DNA of 64,000 nucleotides from Thamnaconus septentrionalis (GCA_009823395.1 CM020503.1:6046501-6110500); one strand, 5' to 3'. Shown: positions 24,761-38,073, numbered from the stretch's first letter. A program made the numbers and translations. The notes: generated from the letters alone by a model not told the origin.

Positions 24761-27700
24761 GCCCAAATGTGAACAGTGTTTTTAACGGACTAAAATAAAG
24801 GGTACTATAAAATTGATAAATACTCACTATCAACCCTATATGTTATGATTATGTAATTTATTTATTTTTTTTACTGACTCTACAAAGTCATTAATTTAAC
24901 CCACTGTGTTCTGACATGTTGTAATTCTCTTCTCTTTTATTTTTCTATCCAAATTTCTCACCAATTCAACCTTTTTTCTGATTCTTCCCATATCGTTTTT
25001 TTTTTTTTAAAAAGGGATCTTATATTCTATATATGTATTTTGCTATACTACAGATCAAATGCAAAGAGATTCATTGACTGACTTTGGCTTAAAAGGCAAT
25101 GAATACTGCATACGCATCATCGGAATCTTGGCTATATATCCTTGGAGAGTATATGAAAGGGCTCTATTTTACACCCGCACAACCTTTTGATTGAATTTTC
25201 TTACACTCCACTCTGTTATGAAATAAATGATGTCACACGTAATTGGTTTCCAACGTAAATGCTGCCTTGCTGCAGGTGTATGACACAAGTACGCAACGCT
25301 CTGGCATGCTCTTTCAAGTTTGATGGCTGTTTAATCTGGCGCAACTCACAGGGAAAGTATGATATCATATTGCTGTTAGCTGTGATAAGCATGTCACAAT
25401 GCCTTTTCATATTGCCTTCAAGAAGAACCTGTCTTATTAACATTGTGTCTTGATGTTTGCAGAGTCAGCAAATGCATTGTCTCACTCTCTCTCTCTCTCC
25501 CCCTCTCTGTTCAGGGCTGCTGCCTAAAAGCTATTTGGTGGTTAATGAGTTTATCCACCCAGGAGTGTGCAGCTCCTTGCCAGCCGGCGGTTTAAACATC
25601 TTCAAAAAGAGCTCTTCAGCTGCGCTCTGCTAATGTAACGATGTGCAGACTCTGAGTGTCTCAGAAATACACAAATGATTTTGGTCTGTTCAAAGACGCA
25701 CAAGGTGAAGGCTTTTAAATTCCTTGTTAGATGTATATCAGTCAATGGAAATGCACTCACCTGATTTATCCTACTGTTCCACCATTCTTATCTGTGTTCC
25801 TCTGCTACGGTGCCCACTCAACTGACCTTGGCGTGATAATAATAGGGCAGAGGAGCAGTGGCTTGGCAAATGTAGTGAAGTGTATGTTCACAAATACAGT
25901 TACACCTCCACACATGGGGTGCACAAACACTGTGCGATGCAGTATTACTTTTTTGCACTTCGCTCACCGGCAAGAATGATTTAGATATCCCCACAGAGAC
26001 ACAGCGGCAAGAGCCAGATGCCTTCATTCATATTTAATGTATAATAAGCAAGAGACTGGACATCTTGTTGCAAAAGGAAAGCGTTTTTTTTATGTCTCAC
26101 AGAAACAATTATGACAACGTTCATAAAACAGAAGTGATAGAAAATAAATTAGTCAATCAAAACATGTCAAGAGATCAATACTTTAAAAATATTCTTAAAA
26201 TATGATGTGATGTTGAACGCACTATTATCTTTCTTTGTCCGGAACCAAGCATCACAACAGCCATTCTTTCTCAATCCGGACCCCAGTAGAGTAGCTTTGC
26301 ATCAATTATTCCAAAAAATATATTCAATATATTCCAGAATTCATCCATCTGTTTCCATCCTCCACCACCAAAACATCAAAATAGAGGCAGCTGTGAGGTG
26401 GTCTCAGACATAACAATGTGGCTTGTGGTGATGTCACAAACCTGGGAGAGGTATCACTGCCTTGTTGACGCTTTATGAAAGAGGGAGCAAGGTAAAGAAA
26501 GGACAAACTCAATTTACATGCTAGACACGTATTACTGTTGGATAGCACTGGTACAATGTATTTTGTGTAATGATAATAGCACATTTAAAAGTGTAAGAAG
26601 CATTTTTTTTATTTTTTCACTGTTTTGTTTTTACAGCAAGACCCATATGTATATTACTATATATATGGGTATGCAACAGAACCGATGGGACTGTTGGGTG
26701 GTCATCAGATTGCCAAAACCTCCTGTCTGTCATATATAAGGAAGGATTTGCAATTACACTCAGGCACATACGCACAGAAACCCTTTCATCCAGAGTCAGT
26801 AGGCAGCTTATGAGGGGGAAACTACTCACCCTTCCAAAATAGTCAAGCATCTCAAGTGTAATGTAGATGGATGTTAGCAATGTCACTCTCAGGACCACCC
26901 GCTGTTCTGTTTATTTATTAATGGCGCTGGGTTTTGGGTTTTGGGAGGCTTGATACAGTTCAGCTGCAGGCTAAGTGTGGCGAGAGAGGAAAATCATATG
27001 TGTTACGGATCCCTTATGGCTGTCAGAGGGTCTCTCAGTGCAGCACCACTCCATTCAGTTTGCCAAAGCGCGCTCCCTTGAGTGTTGAAGAAATTATTTC
27101 TCATCAGAGTCTCGCCTCATTTCACCCTGTGTGTATTGGATGGGGGTGCAGGAAGTAGAAATGAACAATAGTGAGGCTTAATGGCTTGTAATGGTTTTTG
27201 TATTCTTTACTGCAGTGGGAGTCATATTGTGGCTGTCATGTTTGCAGCGGTGTCCTTAGCGGTGCAACCTTTAAGTTAAACGCCCTTTCCGGGCTGTCAT
27301 TGTGAACACGTCTGAGAAACACAATGAAGGTCTCAGAATAATTAATCACTTTAAAAGGGCAGTGAAAAACTTTGTGCAGCCTCCACCCGGGCGTGTGATT
27401 TTTGCAGGTTAACATTTAACATTGACAAATGGCAACTTTGTTCACACACGCACACAAGCGTAAGAAAAATACACAAGATGACTGACTGATTGACGTCTTA
27501 ATTTCTAAAATGTAGATGTAAAGAGCAATTACACGTACATTTTCAACACACCAAATGTTGAACAGGGAAAGAAATTTTTTTTAAATATTACATTATTATT
27601 ACCAATTGACTTCTTATCTTATCTTCATATTAGAATTAATTATTTGCATTCTGAAATATAAGACAAAACATATGCAGTATCAGGACTATGTGTTCACTGA

Positions 27701-28109
27701 GGTTTTCTTCTGTCTCATATATGGATTTTGAGGAGTAAGTAAATTGGATTGATGGGCCTAATCAGTTGCCTGAGTGAAATATAGCTACTATAATTCAATA
27801 GTATTGATTAAGATGGGGGTCAATGTGTGTGTAAATTGCTCATGTGGATGCAGCAGGCCGGCCCCATCAGGCTCACTAATAACCTGGTTGGACCTCAAAC
27901 TGTGGTTTCCAACATTGCTTTTGATCAACTATTGTCATGTGTTGTGGGGTTTACAAGTGGGAACATGCACAAGTAGGTGTAATGCTAATTCAAGACATTT
28001 GGCAGATTTACCAAGGATACTGATTTTCTATGAGTAACAACAATGATTTGTGTGTTGCTGATTGAGCTGGTGCAGGGACAACAATAAATCTTTAAAATAC
28101 AAATTGCAT

Positions 28110-28860
28110 CGACATCCTGGCTGCAGTTCTGTAGATTTTGGCACTTTGGAGCTGCACAGTTTCCTCTAAGATTGACTCATGCTGATCCAACAGGCAAAAG
28201 CCTGTCTTCAGCACTGGATCCAGTTCCCATCCATCCTGAGTTAACAACGGTGTGCCACAAGGTTCCATCGGTGGTCTCATTCTATTCCCCATATGAAACT
28301 CAACTCTGCTATGAAGATGTCCAAATGTATCTCAGAGCTGTGCTATCCACACAGTCCCTTCATTCATTAAAAACAGAGATCATGGCCACAGAACCCAGAT
28401 CGCTGGTTCAGGAAGCCATTAATTTTCTCCTCAGTGACATCTTATGAATAACACATAAATTGTGCCACCAAATTCACCTTCTGCTACCTCAACCACAGCT
28501 CGAGACCATTCCTGAGATCTTTATGCATGACTTTAGCACTTCCCACGAAGACCATTGTAACTGAGTTCTGTTCGGGGTCCCATTCAAAGCCCTGGACAGG
28601 CTCCAGTATCCACAGAATTTAGCTGCCAGGATTCTCAACTGTACCAACCCTTGGCAGCACATCCCTCCCACCCTCAAACGCCTACATCGGCTTCCGGTTA
28701 AGATCTGTATATCATTTGCAAACTTCTGCTCCTCTCCTTTAAATCCCTCCTGGTCCATTCCCCACAATACCTCTGAGGTGTCCTCCATGAACGTACCCCA
28801 TCGCGGGGACCTACAGTGGTTTCCTCTCCAATTACCACAACAGCAGGTGAACCCTTGGGG
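28110..28860 (+). mobile_element. Decayed non-LTR retrotransposon (Rex1/L2-like LINE) relic
   Basis: Translation in shifting frames gives a reverse-transcriptase-like block with LCYEDVQMYL, matching the usual HCYADDTQLYL, preceded by a degenerate VPQGS stretch. About 350 bases later comes the C-terminal block resembling HITPVLRSLHWLPV, read here as HIPPTLKRLHRLPV. Several frameshifts and stops show that it is dead. The subfamily is a guess. Confidence 0.7.
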
Positions 28861-28888
28861 ACATTTCCGTCATTGTGACAGCCTCTTC

Positions 28889-28960
28889 CCATGGTCAGCA
28901 CTGTTGCCTCACAACAAGAAGGTTCAAATGAGTTCAATTCCAAGCCAAGCTTGTTTGTTT
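28889..28960 (+). mobile_element. tRNA-headed SINE fragment
   Basis: The sequence GGTCAGCACTGTTGCCTCAC followed by AAGAAGGTTC and a box-B-like GTTCAATTCC matches the head of the SINE at 39832-40199. It abuts the LINE relic. Confidence 0.6.
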
Positions 28961-29684
28961 GCCTCTCCGAGTTGGTGTACCTTGGAGTACCAGGCTGCAC
29001 CTTCACCCTTAGCTATCTCCTGACGGAACTGTTCAGCAGCAGCCTTTAAGTGAATCCCTCTCTTACATAATTCAGTGAAAATCTACCTGAATAAAAGATG
29101 CAAAAACAATCCAGGTATTCATATATTACAGTTTCATTTTTGCGATAGAACCCTTGTATTATTCTCCTGACAACTCATGGCTGCTTAAAACACCCAGATA
29201 TGAGGCACTGCTGTTGGTAACATCTGCGTGCCATGTTCAGTTGCAAAGAGAAGCAACCACTCATGACATGCCAGCAGAGCTTGAAAGCCATTCCTATTCC
29301 GCTTCGGCCCAACATCCAAAGCTCCACATTGTGTGTTTGGCATCCAGCCATGTATTTCTGCTGGGAATTTAACAAGAGCAGGACCGAGATCAATAATGAA
29401 TATCCGCAACACTGTCATAACACCAGTTCATTGTTTGCTTAACATCAATAACATCAGAGCTCAAAGGCAGGGCTTATCGCGCGGGGAAGATAGTGTGAGG
29501 TGATGCAACATCCCTGTGGCTGGCAGTGGCAGGGAAATCCGTTCAGTGCACCTTCCTCTTTTGATTAAAAGCTCCGAGACAGGTAAAGAAATAAATAACG
29601 CCGGCTAATGTATTCACAGAGACACAGCAGTACTTTGATCTTCTACAGAAGAGAAGAGGAAGTTGTGAGTCGGAGAGATGCGTG

Positions 29685-29716
29685 CATGCGTGCATGCATG
29701 CATGCACGCATGCACG
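29685..29716. repeat. (GCAT)n imperfect tetranucleotide repeat
   Basis: About eight GCAT/GCGT units alternate purine and pyrimidine. Confidence 0.8.
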
Positions 29717-31899
29717 AGTGTGTGTATGTGTATGAGCGAACACGTGAAAGGAAACAGAGCAGGGAGTTTGAATGAAAGACTGAGAGAAACCACGAATGGT
29801 GCAGAATTTTCATCCTGCTTTGACAGTAAAGAGATGCATCTCTTGGTTTTGTGGATTAATGTCAGAGAGCAAGGAGGCAGGAGTGCCTAAATCGGCTTGG
29901 TAATGGGAAAAACTGTGTTGAGCTGTCTCCTGTCTCCATTGTGCAACTCACTTTGTGCAAAATTGTGATTTTTCCGTTAGCCTTATCTTATCCTATTCTT
30001 CTTTCTTGTCTAAGTGTATCTTTTGATCAGCAGGGTTTACATTTTTTCTCTGTTGCATTCTTCCTCTGTCGTAAACAACACCCCTATAAGACTCTTTCCC
30101 TTTCCTGGGTTCTTTGCACTTTTGCAACTACTGCCTGTGTGTGTGCATGTGCCCGGAGCTCCGCCAAATTAAATCTCAATGCAGACCAGTTTGTTGTTGA
30201 TTGTCTTTCTTTGCAGTTATTCATTTTTCCACCACAGCTTCAAGCCTACCTCATAATGAGGAACAGGGAGAAACTTTCACCCACTCGAACGGGGTAGAGC
30301 ATTGGTGCTCATGCTCACTTGATAATGCACACAGCACCCATGGAGGCTGAAAACCTCACTCGGGCATTTGAAGTAATCTGATAAAGCTGCTGAAGACTGA
30401 ATGCCAATGCACTCTCCCCTCTCTATGAGCACCATAATCCCATTTTCCGCTGCTTCACTGTCATATTTTCTTCGGGTTATCTGATCTGTTTCTAATTGGT
30501 GACAGCCGCCAGTGCCTCGGTGTTATGAAGGGAGCTAATAAAGAATCGCAGCACTGATCACAGGCTGGGCCGAGTTGCGCGAAACCACATGCAAGGGCAA
30601 ACTGGCGAAACATATTTAAAGCATTTAACATCTTAAAGGGATCATTTGGCGAAATATGAAAAAGAGAATACATGGTTCTAGTTGGATGAAGTCACTATAA
30701 TGAATGAATGATGTGGTTTCACTGTGTTTCCATCGCCGGCCAGAATATTGATCTCTATGTAGTTTCACAATTCTGACATCACACCTCCATTGAAAATAGA
30801 CGTCAAATCAAGAGGACTCAGTTGTCACTTGCTTATGAAAGATGGATTATCAGCCTATGGTAATGACACTATAGAGAATATATAATATCTGTACATATAA
30901 ATGTACACAATATTTGCAGTGTGCTTTTTTACTACTAGGTGATCCAAAATCAAACTGAGTGTGGCTTTAGTCAGAAATAATATACAATGTACATGTTTTG
31001 CTCAACATCGAGTCAGTTGAAATGCAGAGGAAACCTTGAGGGCCTATCAGATTCATCATGTTGTGCCATTGTAAAATCAATATGAAATGTAAAAGTAAAC
31101 CACGTTGTCAGTGGTGCTTCCTCACAGAAAAAACTGAGGAGTGTGGAGGTGAAATTGACCAAACAAATCCTTACAAGAGCGGTGGAGGGATCCCAGACCC
31201 GCCGTGCAATAAATCATTCACTGTCCAGAACACCAGCTGCGAAGGCCAGGTTCGGGTGGAGGCTCCCACTTTATTGATTTAAAGCCATTAAAGCCGCCAG
31301 GCTGCAGCTGCTTGGCAGACTCTCACGTGCAGGGCAGTGCTCATAACGCGCTCCCGTTTTGATACTGGTTGGAATTGCGGTTCCTTATCGGATGAAGGGG
31401 GGGGGGTCGTTATCGGTGTGCAGCAGCAGGAAGAGGCCCGTGAGATCCACCGAACCGGCACCCACCCAGCCAGTCAGCCAGCCAGCCAGCCAGCGGAACA
31501 GCGGGCCTCAGACCAGCGGTGATTGGCGGAGGCTGCTGCCGGTGGCGGAGCAGCCTCACGCAGGAGCCATGCACGGTACACATGACATCGATCTTGCGTG
31601 AGCGCATGAAAGACCAAGTGGAGGGAGGGGTGGCACCTGATGCGCACGCATAAAAGAAGCCCACAGCACTCCCAACAAGTCAACAGACATGATGAGAATG
31701 AACGGCACCAGTCACGCCATCGCTTATTTGCGTAAACGAACGAACGCACGCACGCTCGTAATGTGACCACCCCCCCCCGTGCGTAACCGCGTCGCGTGAG
31801 TTATTTAACTACCACTTTTCTTTTCTTTTTCTCCTCCTGCCCTTGGTAAATGCCATAATACTCACTACCAGAGGCACCGTCATCACTGACGGTCGTGCC

Positions 31900-32195
31900 C
31901 TCGTCCACTCGTGCTGACTCCAGCGATGTTGTCTAGTTTTCCGGTTGCGTGGAAACTAAAAGGCTGCGCCGCCGAGCCGAGCCGTGCCGAGCCGTGCCGA
32001 GCGCCCAACTGCAGGAGCATCTCCAGCGGCGCGCCGCAAGTTCAGCAGCTGCAGCGGGGGAACCCGACGGACGCGGAACCAAGCACAGAGCCCGAACCCG
32101 AACCTTTTGTGGTGATGGTTTGGTTTGTGACGAGCCGGAGCATTTTCTCGCTGCTTTGAAACAGCATGAAGAGGAAGAGGGAAAGCTGCACAGAC
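31900..32195 (+). other. Candidate non-coding first exon of lrrc3c
   Basis: A CpG-dense stretch is followed by a strong donor, GAC then GTGAGT, at 32196. The next plus-strand acceptor with a long pyrimidine tract, at 35058, opens the lrrc3c coding exon. Genes of the LRRC3 family usually keep the whole coding region in one late exon. The 5' limit is arbitrary. If the splice is right, an ATG at 32166 opens a 13-codon upstream ORF across the junction. Confidence 0.45.
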
Positions 32196-32934
32196 GTGAG
32201 TGCTCGTTGTCGGTCGTCTTCTTCGTCGTATTGGTGTCGTTTTGTGTTTTGCATGTCCACGGATTGAAACAGGGACTGAAGTTAATGAACTAGAGTTGCA
32301 GCCTCCTGGGAGACCTCGTATCCAGCAAAATTATTGTCGCTCATGAGCAACATCATAAAAATTTTCCATTCTATAATTTGCCGTCTAATTTAACTGACCT
32401 GCTTGATTTTTTTTTTTCTTGGAAGGTGATGGCTTGAACAGCCGAGACACAAACTCCCACTGCACATTCCCTGTACATTGAGTTACATAACTCCACCTAA
32501 AGAACTGCACGCCCCTCTGTCACAGTGTGTCCATACCTGCTGCTGCCACTCCAGGTTAACCCAACCTGATCATGATGTATATAAATGAGGGCAGTCTGCC
32601 AAGCACAGCATCTTGCTACGAGGAGCAGGAAGAAGCATCTCCAGTATAATCAAGATTGGCAATTAGGGATCCGGAGCGGGCAGCGGGCTTAAAAGCACTG
32701 GAACACAATTACAGTTGATTTCTTCGAGGGTTGTGTTATTTTCTCCGTTTCTCCTCCTTCCCGTCTCTGATTGGCACCCAGGCGATATGGTGTCAAACAA
32801 TATGCGTTTTAATCACATTTTAGTGGTACTGACTGGGTCACAGTCCTGATGATTGGGGCCACAGACATGTCAGCTCAGCACGGACAGCATTAGATTTATG
32901 AACTGAGAGGCACCTTTATTGGGAGGGGGGGCAA

Positions 32935-32980
32935 CACCTCTGAGGTCACACCACCTCTGAGGTCACCACCTCTGCGGTCA
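32935..32980 (+). repeat. Three-copy minisatellite carrying AGGTCA half-sites
   Basis: The 14-base unit CACCTCTGAGGTCA occurs at 32935-32948 and 32952-32965, and with one change at 32967-32980. Confidence 0.8.
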
Positions 32981-35084
32981 CCACTTGAACTAAACCATAT
33001 ATTGACTGATTTACTATTGATTGGTAAAAGCATCATATTTCAAACTTAATTTGTCTGAAACAAAAAAAACTAAAATAAAACATTTCAATGGTGCTGCACG
33101 CTGGCTGCAAAAAGTCGTTAGTTTTTCCAGCGATCCTTGTTTGGCCCGACCTCGGGTGACCATCTAACACTCTCGTCTTTCCTGTCCTCCCCAGATGTCC
33201 TTTTTGAGTCGCCGACCCCCCTCCCTTACCCTCCCTTCCCACCGCCCCTCTTATCCTGTTTCTGCCACACACCGTTTCCCGTGTTCCTATTCCAGACACC
33301 TCTTCATTTCTTTCTCTTCCCTTTGTCCCGACCATGTGCTCCCATGTCCAGTTTCCTCCCTTGACTTAGGCTTTTTCTCCCTCCGTAACTGCTCCAGCAT
33401 TATCGCTTTGCAAAATATAAGGCTGACACGCTACTTGACAGGAAAAGTGCAGCCTTTTAGAGGCCATTATGTCACCCCTTTTGCAAAGACAAGACTTTTT
33501 TTTCTTTTGATTCCTCCGGGTGCTCACCTGCATCCGTCATGCTGTTTATTTTTACAGCACTGCACTGTCTGCACTGTGGACTCTTCAAGTTGTTTTTTTT
33601 TTTTTGCCTCATTAACGATTATAGGGATTAAAAATAAAATATCAGAGGAAGGCAAACTTCATCTCCCAGGCAGCAGAAGCTTCATCAAAGCTCTGTGGCC
33701 GTTGCATCGGCCTCCGCTTCCCTCAATGGCTCATTATCTGGGTTTATCTCGCAGGGAACTCTGAGAGAGGTGCAGCACAATGAGGGTTATTATCCGTGTC
33801 TTGCGGACAAATCATGTGTTGCACCGACAAACAAGCCATCCTCCATCGCCCCCTTGCCGTCATGTGATACGCAGAGGTACTTAGAGATCGATTTCATTTT
33901 TTTAATCTCAGTAAGTGGATCTTGCCAGTCTCTCTTGTCATTCGGGAGAAATTAAGTTGTCAGGTTGAAGTTCCCCGTGTCACCCAGTAGCCGGCACATT
34001 TTCGTTTGTACATTCGCCCCAAACGAAAGGATGGAAAAGGCAGTTCTAGGTTTTTTCCTTGAGGGGATTAGCTCATGAACTGTGTTGTGGCTCTGTCATT
34101 GAATATTTACATACTAAAAGTACAGTTTATCCTAAATTGAAATTTCACCCATTTATGCCAGTGGGGAATCTGTTCATATTTAGTTTTGCACTGAGTGGAA
34201 CACACACACTCTCTCTCTCTGTGTATCTCCAGAATGGTTATGTGGGCTTGAAAAATTCACCAGGGACAAATGACAGTTTTGAAGTTTTTAGTGACCTGTC
34301 CCTTATATGACATAGCAGCACAGCAAGGTTGCATTACCACAGCCTTATATATCACAGTTAGCTTTGAAGACGCTGAGCAGGGAAGGTTCCATCATTAAAG
34401 TTATTAAAGCGGCAGTGGCAGCGCTACATCAAACTGTTCGCCATGTAAGTTCTTCTAGATTTCTTCTTGGGTTCAGTCTGGAACATTCTGTTGCTCATGG
34501 TATCACGTCGCTATGTGAATATCAGCGTCCGTGCACTGAAATAGCCCTGCGCCACAGGGATGTCAATTATAAAGGAGTCACAGTGACACTAAAGGATGTC
34601 GGGAGCATGTTTGTTGTGCTGGCTGGCACAAAGGAAATGTTTGATCCACAGACTCACCGGGTAAATACAACAGAAGTGCAGTTGTTTCCTGCCAACGACA
34701 CGAGTGCTTGCAGCCTTCCTGCCGCCTTAGACGCTTCAATTAGACGGAATAGTGCTCTCATTTTCTGTACATGACAACACTGTGGTGACCGAAGGTGCTT
34801 TGTCGCCAGTGTTTCACCCTCTTAAAATAATTGCCTTCAGATCTTTTTTCAGAAAACACTGAAAAAAACAAATCACATCAAGATGAGAAGAATCCTTTTG
34901 TCAAAAAATGATGAAGGAAGATCATTGTTCTAGGAAGGTGACAAGGTTTTGCACCTTTTTTCTTAAATTGCAGCTCCCAAAAACATCCAAAAAACACCTG
35001 GCTCCTTCACCTCCGACCACTAATAATGTTTGTGTATGTTTTGTTTTTGTTTTTTTAGGTTCAACAGTGACCAGTGGGATTTAT

Positions 35085-35276
35085 ATGGATTTTGTGGTCC
35101 TGCACCCGGGTAATATTTCCTGGTGCATTCTCATGTCCCACGATGCCCCTTGTCACAAACTTGCTGCTGCGCCACTCGGTGGTCATGTGTCTGCTCCTGC
35201 ACAGCCTGGTGCTGATGGCGTTCTGCTTCCACCAAGACGCCACCAGCTGCTCCAAGAGCTGCTACTGCACAGGTGA
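35085..35276 (+). other. Upstream ORF overlapping the lrrc3c start codon
   Basis: If transcription enters at the acceptor 35058, the first ATG (35085) opens a 63-codon frame different from lrrc3c, with another in-frame ATG at 35133. It ends at 35276, 134 bases beyond the main start. It resembles no known protein and may act only on translation. Confidence 0.3.
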
Positions 35277-35937
35277 CGAATTCACCGGGACGACAGTGCG
35301 CTGCAGCCACCAGGGGCTGACGGAAATCCCCCGGGACTTTCCCAACGACACACGCCGCATATACCTGGACTTCAACCTCTTCACTCGGATTCCGGCCAAC
35401 GCTTTTGCGGGTTTGCCACGCCTGACAGAACTGGACCTGTCGCACAATGAGATAAGCCAGTTGGAACCGGGGGCTTTCAGAGGCCTAAGTCCGTCGCTGC
35501 ACTCCTTAAGCCTGTCTTCGAACAAATTGGTGAAGTTTAACCCCGAGGCCTTCGAGGGTCTTTGGGCTAGTGCCAATCTAACAAACAATCCGTGGCATTG
35601 CGACTGCAACTTGCAGAAGGCCTTGCCCCATGTGGACCTGGAGCCAGCGTCGCTGGCGGGAATCGTGTGCAACACTTCAGATCCCGAGGACAGCAGAGTC
35701 CAAGGCCTGGCCTTCCTGTTAGCGCCTGACATAGACCTTTGCGCGGTGAGGAAGCGGACTACGGACGTAGCCATGCTGGTGGTCATGTTCTGCTGGTTCA
35801 CCATGGTCATCTCCTACCTGGTCTACTACGTCAGGGCCAATCAGGAGGACGCTCGCAGACACTTGGAGTATCTCAAGTCGTTGCCCAGCAAGCAGGGCAA
35901 GTCAGAAGAGTCTTCCACTATCAGTACAGTGGTATAG
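35143..35937 (+). CDS. lrrc3c: Leucine-rich repeat-containing protein 3C, single coding exon
   Basis: The 264-residue product is a type I membrane protein of the small LRRC3/LRRC3B/LRRC3C family; its ligand is unknown. The chosen ATG has a good context (ACGATGC) and precedes a signal peptide whose hydrophobic core is residues 14-28. An alternative start is Met15. An LRRNT cap has cysteines 36, 40, 42 and 54. Three leucine-rich repeats follow (residues ~66-140), then an LRRCT cap starting NPWHCDC with cysteines 153, 155, 176 and 200. A transmembrane helix spans about 209-230, followed by the family-typical juxtamembrane run NQEDARRHLEYLKSLPS. The tail ends STVV, a class I PDZ-binding motif. 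A pyrimidine-rich acceptor lies at 35058, so a 5'UTR intron is likely. Assignment to 3C over 3 or 3B rests mainly on linkage to csf3 and med24, as in human. Confidence 0.88.
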   Translation: MPLVTNLLLRHSVVMCLLLHSLVLMAFCFHQDATSCSKSCYCTGDEFTGTTVRCSHQGLTEIPRDFPNDTRRIYLDFNLFTRIPANAFAGLPRLTELDLSHNEISQLEPGAFRGLSPSLHSLSLSSNKLVKFNPEAFEGLWASANLTNNPWHCDCNLQKALPHVDLEPASLAGIVCNTSDPEDSRVQGLAFLLAPDIDLCAVRKRTTDVAMLVVMFCWFTMVISYLVYYVRANQEDARRHLEYLKSLPSKQGKSEESSTISTVV

Positions 35938-36125
35938 TGCTGGAGCAGCTCTAAAAAACTAGTGTCAAGCTGCACAGTTGAACCTTCAGCCTGCACAATT
36001 TTCACCAAGATTAGATTTTGTTCCAGCTGTTGTCAAGGTGGGCTGCAAGACATCTGTCTCCAGATAAACCAGGCTGATGCAACGAAGCCCAGATAAATAA
36101 TTCATCCCCTAGCATGCCATTAGGG

Positions 36126-36128
<3 letters not shown>

Positions 36129-36185
<57 letters not shown>
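36129..36185. repeat. (TG)n microsatellite
   Basis: About 28 uninterrupted TG units, 190 bp after the lrrc3c stop codon, possibly within its 3'UTR. Confidence 0.95.
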
Positions 36186-36188
<3 letters not shown>

Positions 36189-37920
36189 TGTATGGGCCCA
36201 GTTGATGGTCTAGTCAAGGGAGAAAAAGTGGCCGTATGTTTTTTTACGAACTCCAGAAACAGGACACAAATGGGATTTGTGCATCAGGGCGTGCACCTCG
36301 ATGCAACTCACACGAGTACACACGTCGGTTCAGGATGCAATGTCAGACGAGGACATTAGCTGTAGGCATCTGAGAAACATCAAGCAAAACCGTAGTTTCC
36401 AATTAGTCATTTTCCTTTTCCTTTGGGTTTCAATTATGTGAACTTGTTGCTTTGTGTTAGACACTGGTCTGATCTCATTCCTTTTTTAGACAGTGTGTTG
36501 GGTGTTCAACAAAAAGCCTGTGCACAGAGAGAGTCACAGGACGACTAAATGTTCAGTTTGAATCCACCCCAGGGGCGTCGTTGATCTACCCAGCAAACAT
36601 CCTGTTCAGACATGCATATTCAACTGCTGAATTGGCCTTGTGTGATTAAAGGCCCTGCAAATATTTTGGAGATGTTTTTTTTCTTTTAAAGAACCTGCAA
36701 ATGAGTGACAAAATACCAGGTGGGACGCGGACAGCGTGGCAGACCTCCTCCCTGCAGTGAAAGACTGTTTGCCAGTCTCCTAATGTGTTTTCCATCAAAA
36801 GGTCACGTCTATTAATCACATGCAGGGATGCAGAACGTTATAGATCAGTGTGGAGGAGACGCTGGCTAAACATTTTGGCCGGGAACTGATAGAGGACAGC
36901 TGCATTACTGAGGGTTTGCCTCTACAACGCACTGCAACTGTGGATTAGTCCGCAGCCAAATCTTCTATTGTTGACATGCCAGTCGGTGGTGACAAGCCAT
37001 TAATTGAGTGGACCAAATAATTGAGTTGCTATACGAGGGGTGACGGGGAGATAAGTCCAGCGGTCTTGAAATAGAAAGGCCTCTTCAAGCCACCCAACTG
37101 TTCTTACCTTGTTATTAGTCAGAGACTCCTCATCTGTGCTGCTTTTTTCTCCCTCTGCCATGCAATTAATTCACTGCGAGGGAGTTTCTGGCGGCCATAA
37201 AGTCTGACACAGTCACTCTCAGCGGTTTTCCACATAACATTTATGGGGCCGTGACCCGCGGATCCATTTTTAAGAGATGCAAGGGAAGTGGATCTTCAAT
37301 TTCGCCGACGGAAGCAGAGCGGAAGGTGTGTCTCCGTCTCTCCTCTAACCCGACCATCAATACAAAGCTGCAAAGACAGAAGGTAAATGAATTTGAGCAG
37401 ACGCTTAATGTAATACACATCAGACTGCGCTACGAGATACGCTTTTGTCTTGGAGGAAGGTAAAAATAGCCCGGCGCAGTCAATCCAGTATGATGTTAAA
37501 AGATGAAAAGTCGTTTGTCAACGAGGAAGTTCCTGTGCCAGACACACAAGTTTCTTCAGCAAAGAGCAGTAAATGATTTAGGCTGAGGACTAGAACACTT
37601 GGGAACGAGCTCTGAAAAGCGCACCCGTGCTCCTGTTTGACCCAGTTCTTGAAGAGAATCGAAGGTGGGATGCCACAGGGTGCCTGACACTTGCCCTGTT
37701 GAGACACTTTTCAGCAGGCTGTTGTGGCGGACGAGGGTCCAGAGATCTCGAACCGATGGCCGTAGCCACAACCACATGATTCCCAAAGGCCCCATATTCA
37801 GAAAAATTGTCTTGACTATTGTTTTCTATCACAACATTCACAACCTTCACATTTATGAAGGTCAGCGGAAGGTCCAACATGACTTGAATAAGTTTTATAA
37901 GGCAGTTAGTATTGATTGAA

Positions 37921-37980
37921 TTATTATTGTTGTTATTGTTGTTGTTGTTGTTCTTCTTCTTCTTCTTCTTCTTCTTATTA
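37921..37980. repeat. Compound (TTG)n(TTC)n repeat
   Basis: ATT/GTT triplets pass into eight TTC units and then ATT. Confidence 0.9.
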
Positions 37981-38073
37981 ATATTACCAGTGAAAAAAAC
38001 TTCACAGATCTCAAGACAATTGTGTGTTTTGCTGTTTACAGTCAGAACACACAATCTCAATCACTCTCAATAA

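Larger units (their letters stand above)
24761..31899. other. Intergenic region between top2a and lrrc3c
   Basis: No coding exon is recognisable. It contains a LINE relic, a SINE fragment and short tandem repeats. Human IGFBP4 follows TOP2A, but its cysteine-rich exons are not here. Positions 25440-25760 and 30440-30600 are lower in simple repeats and could be conserved non-coding DNA, which only an alignment could show. Confidence 0.5.

Noticed and set aside
28172..29023. Open frames that might suggest a small protein gene
   Set aside because: They carry degenerate reverse-transcriptase blocks in shifting frames and are best explained as a dead LINE plus a SINE fragment.
35074..35142. Extended lrrc3c N-terminus beginning at 35074
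   Set aside because: That position is GTG, not ATG. The first in-frame ATG is at 35143, followed by a good signal peptide.
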